In this document: positions 58,048 through 64,000 of the stretch, in pieces | Layout of the letters: each line of letters starts with the position of its first letter | Position numbering within the stretch: the stretch's first letter is position 1 | Assembly: GCA_021464415.1 (NCBI GenBank) | Contig: CM038468.1 | Location: forward strand, 38,180,969-38,244,968 | Reading direction: 5' to 3' | DNA length: 64,000 nt | Source of the DNA: Lonicera japonica | Taxonomy: Eukaryota > Streptophyta > Magnoliopsida > Dipsacales > Caprifoliaceae | Notes under the pieces: model-generated | The model's input: the letters and a program-made list of their open reading frames with translations, nothing else | The model's database searches: none | Told to the model about the DNA's origin: nothing | Made by a program: the position numbers and the translations under genes

Positions 58048-59187
58048 ATGGAATCAGAGTTACTAATTATGCAAAACAAAGGGAAACGGCAGAGAATGAT
58101 GGAAGCACAATTGGTTCATATACCAGACGAAATTCTTGATGAGATACTCTACAGACTCTCAATTAAATCTCTTATGCGATTTAAGTGTGTCTGTAAATTA
58201 TGGCTTTTTAGAATTTCAAATCTTAATTTTCATCATAAGACAGGGTCTGAGTCGATTCTCCTTATCGAAAAATTGGAATCTCCGACAGTCTCTGTTTACT
58301 CAATTGATGACGATAAATTTGTTAGTAAATCGTTATCTATACTGTGTAATGAAAAAAAATATCATGGCAAAAGGATTGTGGTTTCGAACTCTTGTAATGG
58401 CTTGGTTATTATAGGTTTAGGCGAGTCCTTTTTCATGTTCAATCCATTGACTCGTTACTTAGTCAAAGTTTTAGCACTCAATTGTATGCGCCAAAATGGT
58501 ATCGTTGTGATTGGCCTTTGTTATGATGTGTCTACTAATGATTACAAGGTCGTAGTTCGATTCACGCACCGTTTTGGTCATGGCAGAGTCGTCGTGGTAG
58601 CTAGTTTGAAGACAAAACGATGGGTCCAGATTAATTTCCCTTTTGCTGTTGCTTCTACAAAGGCAGGGCCGATAGTGAATGGTAAGATGCATTGGACCGT
58701 CAATGAAAGAGCTAATAATCATTATTCTCGGTTCAAAAAAATTGTATGCTTTGATCCGCATAAGAATTTATTCGAGGAATTCCCATCGCCGCGTGATTTT
58801 CGGGAAAAAGACTCTATTATTGGATTGGGGGTTTCAGGAGAATGTCTTTGTATGGCTACAAAGACTCATTTTTACGTTTCCATATTTGTAATGAAGGAAT
58901 ACGGCATTCGAGAATCTTGGACGTATGTGGCATTTTTCCAATTAGATTTTAATCCGTTTCTTTTTACGAAGACTGATGTGAGTTTAGGAAAGAAGTATGC
59001 GCCTCATGTTTTAGCATACAACATGAAAAAAAATATACTGAGGGTCTTCAATTTGCCAAATGTAAACAACTTGTTGGACGCGATTTCATTCATTCAAAAT
59101 TTAGCTTCGCCAATTGGTTATGAATGGGATGAGAATCGACACGCAAATCATGGGTGGGAGATAGAGTGGTTGAAAAATGGAAGGTAA
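58048..59187 (+). CDS. F-box/FBA protein, type II, intact (379 aa)
   Basis: The only complete F-box gene in the window, a single exon from ATG 58048 to TAA 59185-59187. The F-box is at about residues 22-65 (IPDEILDEILYRLSIKSLMRFKCVCKLWL), with the Leu/Cys/Trp positions used for SKP1 contact. An F-box-associated region follows at about 95-330: NSCNGLVIIG, FFMFNPLTRYLVKV, GLCYDVSTNDYKVVVRF, IVNGKMHWTV, then a conserved C-terminus EWDENRHANHG. Length and layout are usual for the plant F-box/FBA family (the large group that includes S-locus-type F-box proteins). Expected role: substrate receptor of a cytosolic or nuclear SCF E3 ligase; the substrate is unknown. No signal peptide or membrane segment. 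The start is supported by identical paralog starts and a telo-box 46 bp upstream. Confidence 0.92.
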   Translation: MESELLIMQNKGKRQRMMEAQLVHIPDEILDEILYRLSIKSLMRFKCVCKLWLFRISNLNFHHKTGSESILLIEKLESPTVSVYSIDDDKFVSKSLSILCNEKKYHGKRIVVSNSCNGLVIIGLGESFFMFNPLTRYLVKVLALNCMRQNGIVVIGLCYDVSTNDYKVVVRFTHRFGHGRVVVVASLKTKRWVQINFPFAVASTKAGPIVNGKMHWTVNERANNHYSRFKKIVCFDPHKNLFEEFPSPRDFREKDSIIGLGVSGECLCMATKTHFYVSIFVMKEYGIRESWTYVAFFQLDFNPFLFTKTDVSLGKKYAPHVLAYNMKKNILRVFNLPNVNNLLDAISFIQNLASPIGYEWDENRHANHGWEIEWLKNGR

Positions 59188-60622
59188 TTTTTGCAATTTT
59201 TTGTCAGATGAAGGTCTTAAATTGATCGACTTGGAATTAAGTTTATTGTTTATATATATGCTTTCTTAGTTTATATATGTTCATTCTTTGATTTACAAGA
59301 CTGTTGGATCTTCTTTATATATATATATGTAGTTTGTTTCAATCATTGTTACTTCAATTGGTTAAGTAAAATCGTACATGGTGAACCATGTTATGTAACT
59401 ATGTATAGTGAATTGATAAGAAAAAATATATCTAATATTTAGTTATGTCGATGTGCTAGTTTTGAACTTAATTAGATAAATATTATAAATAAAAAAACAT
59501 GACAAGAGGTCACACTTTTCTGCTAGGAAACATGAAGGGCAAATGACATGATAGCATGTGACGTTATTTCAATTGTATAAAGTTGTCAAATGTTAAAACC
59601 TTGAGATGTAATCACGTTTTACATTAAAAAACTCGAGTCTAACCACACTTTAAACTTTAAAATTGTTTTAAAGTTTAAAAGTGTGATTCCAACTCACTTT
59701 TTAACGTAAAACGTTATTCCAAATCACACTATAAAGTTAATAAATTTACTGTAAAAGTGTGATTTAATTTAGCTCACTTCTCTACATAATCACACTTTTA
59801 AAGTTAATAAATTTTAATGTAAAATTGTTATTCCAACTTACACTTTTAATGTAAAAGCGTGATTCCATCTCTTACTTTTAAATGTAAAACTATGAATCCA
59901 ACTCACAATTTTACATGATTGAGAATACGTCACTTATTCTCACATTTTTAAGCTTAAAAGCGTATATCTTTTCATGTTTTTCCACTTAATTACCACATTT
60001 GGCCACTTAAGTCCAAAACTATCACATGCATCGACGTAATTAAGATTTAAAAGAACTATATCTTAAAGTAAAAAATTCCAAATTATGGGTTACAATTTTC
60101 CTTTTAGAATACTAGATGCTCAACACACGCGACGAGTGTGCACACTCCTTTTAACGTACACGGATATCAAGTTAACTCATTAGGGAAAATACAAAAATAC
60201 CAAGATATAATAAAGTAATTCTTAACCACTAATGGTTATTTTTCATTGTCGTTTTTATTTTTTATATTTTTTATCTCTTCATTTTAATTACAAACTAAGT
60301 ATTGCCCATGCTGAATGGCACGGCAAAATAAAAAAATTTTATAATTTGAAAATAGTGAGATTTGACAAAAATACATAACATCTAACCTACATACAACCCA
60401 AAATATATATTAAGAAAACTGCATACACAACAATCACACTCTAATAAGCTGGGTTTTTTTTTGTTCCCACATAAATGAGCTATCATAAATAGATATGACA
60501 ATCGATCTAACTGTCAACCAGGGGGTTGTTAAAGCCAAACTCGAAATGCAAAATTATATATTCGACCCGACCAAATTGAAGTGATTTTTAATTGAAAAAC
60601 TTAAATTTGCCCCCATTTATGA
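59188..60622. other. Spacer downstream of the intact F-box gene
   Basis: Non-coding. It starts like 408-1250 but has a ~350-bp insertion or expansion at about 59585-59930, made of imperfect repeats of gtgattccaactcaca and tttaatgtaaaa motifs also seen at 53860-54060. Confidence 0.65.
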
Positions 60623-61941
60623 TATGCTTAAATTCGAACCCGTTTCTCCACCTTATTAAGGCTAAGTTAGGCCAATTTGTTATCTCTAATCATTCACCAA
60701 TATATATAAAAATAAATATTTTGAAAAATTAATGTTTTCGATTATTATTACAATGACATTTTATATTTCTAAAATTTTAATTACAACCAAATAGTAATAT
60801 TGGTAGTAACATTGGTTTACAAAAGTAATGAGTTTTCTTTTTTAAAAAATACTATTTAAATTTTTAAAAGATTATATATATATATATATTTTAAAATTAA
60901 ATGAAGGGTTGTGCCATTTACCATCCCTAATCACTCACCATATAATAACATTTCATATTTTCAAATTTTAATTGCAATTATGTGGTAACATTGGTAGTTA
61001 CATTGCTTTACAAAGTAATGTGTTTATATATATATTTATAAAATAAACTATGTAAGTTTGTAAAAGATTAAATAAAAACATACATCTTTTTATATTTTTA
61101 AGCTAAAGGAAGAATTAGGTTGCAACTGGATTTGAAATAAATAAATTGTGTAAAGTGGTCTAAATGTAAGTTATATGAAGAAAATATGTTTAAAGAGAGA
61201 AAAGTAGGTTAAAATAACTTTTCTTGAATTTTTTTTCTTTTACACATAATTTTATAATCATAATAGATTTTATTTTATAGATTTTAATAAGTAAATTTCA
61301 AATATGAAATTTTAATAATTTCTAGTTTTTTTTATTTAAAGTTAATAATTTCCCTCTTATTAACTTCTTTTTGAAATTTAAGAAACATTAACTTTAAATA
61401 CAAAAACTAAAAATTATTAAAATTTTCATATTTGAAATTTACTTATCGATACCTGTAAAATAAGATCCACTATTATTATAAAGTCGTGTAAAAAGAAAAA
61501 ATTCAAGAAAAGCAATTGTAACCCACTTTTTCTCTCTCTAAACATTCTCCATATAACTTACATTCATATTATTTTACACAATTTATCTGTTTGAAATACA
61601 GTTATAACATAATTCTTCCTTTACTTTAAAAATAAAAAAATATGTCTATATATATATATTTAATCTCTTACAAACTTAATTTTTTTATACATACATATAT
61701 ATATATATTAAAAAGCACATTACTTTTGTAAACTAATGTTACTACCAACGATACTATCTTTATGATTAAAATTTTAGAAATATATAATGCCATTGTAATA
61801 ATAATAGAGTACACTAATTTTATTTTATTTTCAAATATTTGCTTTTGTATATATCAGTGAATGATTTGGGATGACAAAATAGCCCAACTCGACCTTAATG
61901 AATGGCGAAACGGATTTGAATTTAAGCATATCATAACCGGT
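60623..61941. repeat. Large imperfect palindrome
   Basis: 60623-61345 and about 61385-61941 are reverse complements (the right arm lacks ~160 bp of the middle). They are separated by ~40 bp that themselves belong to the next part of the same unit. The unit is the spacer tract found singly at 1255-2000 and 33196-33880, so an inverted duplication of local spacer created it. Confidence 0.85.
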
Positions 61942-62002
61942 GTATAATATTGCCGTTCGACATGAGCAATACCTAGTGTATTAATATGCAAATAAATATA
62001 GT

Positions 62003-62771
62003 AAATTTTGGGATAATTTGAATTTGTGTGTATATTTGACACCACTTACACGATAATTTTTTTTTTTTACTACTGGGGTTGGAGTTTTGAAATTGGAATT
62101 GGAGTAAAAATTACTCTACACAATTCTCACGCTCAGAATTGTGTAAATTAATTTTTTCTCCAATTCTAATTTCAAAGTTCGGAGTTGGGTACTCAAACAC
62201 GCCCTTAACATATTTGGCTAATGTAATCAATTTGAATATTTTGTATGACTATTTGTACGGTGTTTGTAGTGGCATAGTTAGGAAATTTAGTAAGTCGGTA
62301 ATTTTTTTTTAGAACTAGAATATGTAATCTAGTTTACAAGGTTCTTGTATGTTACATGAATTGTAGTAAATTTTAAAAAGTAGCTGCTATTTGCGCTTCA
62401 CAAAATATTTGGTAATACTCAATTTTTCATTCGCCCAATAACAAGTGAGTATAAGCCTACATATTAGGTGCTTATGGGCCGATAAGGCATTTTCAAGCTT
62501 GTCATCGGGCGAATAAAAAAGTGGAGTGTTACAAAGTAAAAAGAGTTGTGCCAATAGCCGTTGCCTTTAAAAACTATAAACTAAGTATGTTTAACTATAT
62601 AGTGAGTCATGTATAAGTTTTACAAGTACAAATAATACTACACACAGAAAAAAATCAATGAAGAGAGTGTCATAGGCACAAGTTATACCAAATAAAAAAA
62701 ATTTGACTCCAGTAGTAATTTTTTTTTTGTGGTGTCAAATATACACACAAATTCAAATTACCCCAAAATTT
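62003..62771. mobile_element. Unclassified TIR element, 769 bp
   Basis: Terminal inverted repeats of about 42 bp begin AAATTTTGGG(A/G)TAATTTG at the left and its reverse complement ends at 62771. Weaker symmetry continues inward to about 80 bp (tactactgg). It sits between the palindrome and the cut-off end of dirigent copy 3. I found no convincing TSD, and it encodes nothing. Confidence 0.65.
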
Positions 62772-62775
62772 GAAG

Positions 62776-63016
62776 GAAAAAAACCTAGTGGTTTTTAGAA
62801 GGGTAGGTGGCCATTTAGTTTTGTTGTTGTTGGTGGTGGTGGTGGAGAGGAGTATCTGGTAATTAGCGGATTTGGCATGTAGAAGGTAATTGGGCAGGGG
62901 TAGTGATTCCGCGATGGTTCGCTAAGGGTTCGGGCAGAAAATGAGTAGTTGGTGAAGGCTAAGAGGAGGAGGGACCAAGTGGTGGTTAGCTTGGAAGGGG
63001 AATTGGGCATAGTCAT
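62776..63016 (-). pseudogene. Dirigent-like fragment, copy 3
   Basis: N-terminal part only: Met-Thr-Met at 63016, signal peptide (TTTWSLLLLAFTNYSFSA), the ITFYMPNPLIT block and a Pro-rich linker. An in-frame TAA at 62795-62797 stands where copy 1 has Ser (LPF-S-KP). The fragment stops at the edge of the TIR element and the catalytic beta-barrel part is missing. Confidence 0.8.
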
Positions 63017-64000
63017 GCAAACGGAATTGGCTAAGGGCAAGGGGTTGTGTACTAAATTTTTGGTGCTTAAAAGAATGAGAGTTGGAGAGTTTTAAGTGGC
63101 TTTGGTTGGGTTGGGGACCTTGGGGTGGTTGATTCAGTAGTTATAAGCCATATATTTTAACGTTATGGGGTTGGGACTACCGAGTGAGATAAATTTCTGA
63201 AAAACAGAGTGAGATAAAAGTGGAACTACCGAGTTCAAGATGAGTAAAGTTGTTGCTCTCACCACACCTGGGGGCGGGGCCAACATCCCAAGATAGTAGC
63301 GGGTTGGGCTTATGAGTTCACACACATAGTAAGGATATTATTTACAACTTAAACACATCTGGCCACAAGTACAGGATTTTATCTTAAAATGCTTTGTTAT
63401 TTTGTGATAACACTATCCTACTTATCGATTCTTATTGAGTTATACAATTTTCTCATATGTGATCAATGGGTTGAGCTAACCATTAAGAATATTGGGTGAT
63501 TTAATTAATTCAATTACTTTATGTTGTCAAAAAATACAATTATATAGTATTTTAAAGGTATTTAAAGGGAAAAGCATGCATTATATTTAAGGCAGGCCGT
63601 GTCAAATGAGTATAGCCGGACATGGGCATTTTTAGGCCATGGGTAAAACCTAAAAGGATACCCTCTTATAAGTAGATAAATTATTTTTTTATATATTAAA
63701 AAAATAATTTTATTTCAATGATAAAAATTTACATGACACAAAAAATATATTATAATTGCAAAAAATCCTGCAAAATACCTTACAATTAAATATCAAATTC
63801 TCTCTTATTATTTTAAAATCAATATGAATGAAAGAAAAAATATTAGAACCCCTCTAATTCTATCTAGTAGCATGAGAAGATTAGATTGAACTAGGGAAGA
63901 AAGATCGGAAAAGAGTTAAATAACTGTTTTCCTACATGTAATTAGAACTTTAGAAGCCTAAGTTTTTTTCTCAAAAAGTTTCATTATTAATTAAAAACTT
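63017..64000. other. Right-end region
   Basis: The first part (to about 63070) resembles the dirigent 5' flank. The rest is AT-rich with no gene, repeat or structure I can support. Confidence 0.5.

Overview
The window is nuclear DNA of a flowering plant, probably a eudicot. It is AT-rich, carries several-kilobase LTR retrotransposons nested in gene-family debris, shows GT-AG introns, and has plant-only families (F-box/FBA genes, dirigent genes, Tat-lineage Ty3/gypsy). Nothing in it is bacterial. I cannot name the species.

Backbone. A tandem array of F-box genes lies on the + strand, of two paralogous types that alternate: type II (1-407, partial), type I (5843-7030), type II (9187-10128), type I (37420-38587), type II (broken into 41341-41493, 51371-51477 and 53173-53779), type I (54962-56112), type II (58048-59187). 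Only the last is clearly intact. The array grew by duplication of a type I/type II block, and the spacers are duplicated too. The long spacers carry a dirigent pseudogene on the - strand (2205-3396, 34125-34828, fragment 62776-63016) and many small insertions: a hAT MITE, a hairpin MITE, a SINE, microsatellites and a large palindrome.

Region 10998-33195. One spacer was hit by a Tekay/Del-like LTR (11003-33190, TSD caatt). That LTR was then hit by an 18.6-kb Tat/Ogre-like Ty3/gypsy element on the - strand (13167-31755, TSD atagc, LTRs about 99 % alike). Its gag-pro-RT-RH-aRH-INT region (22540-29431, - strand) is broken by several frameshifts and one stop. Between INT and the 3' LTR lie two antisense (+ strand) genes: a five-exon plant-mobile-domain-like gene (16302-20618) whose first intron holds a 69-bp minisatellite, and an intact 418-codon ORF with its own TATA box (21060-22316). 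The palindrome TGTCGCGCGACA is repeated just upstream of the LTR promoter and of both antisense genes, so one cis-element seems to serve all three transcription units. This is the most interesting signal in the window.

Region 41494-53172. A type II F-box gene carries a related but gag-pol-less element: LTR, PBS, leader, then five tandem-repeat arrays and decayed antisense-gene remnants, with no 3' LTR. Next to it is a second piece of the same F-box gene with a solo LTR at the very same site (TSD gtaga). The insertion therefore predates a local duplication.

Functionally, the one intact host gene is an F-box/FBA protein (58048-59187), expected to act as the substrate receptor of an SCF ubiquitin ligase. 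The rest is gene-family decay and transposon biology.
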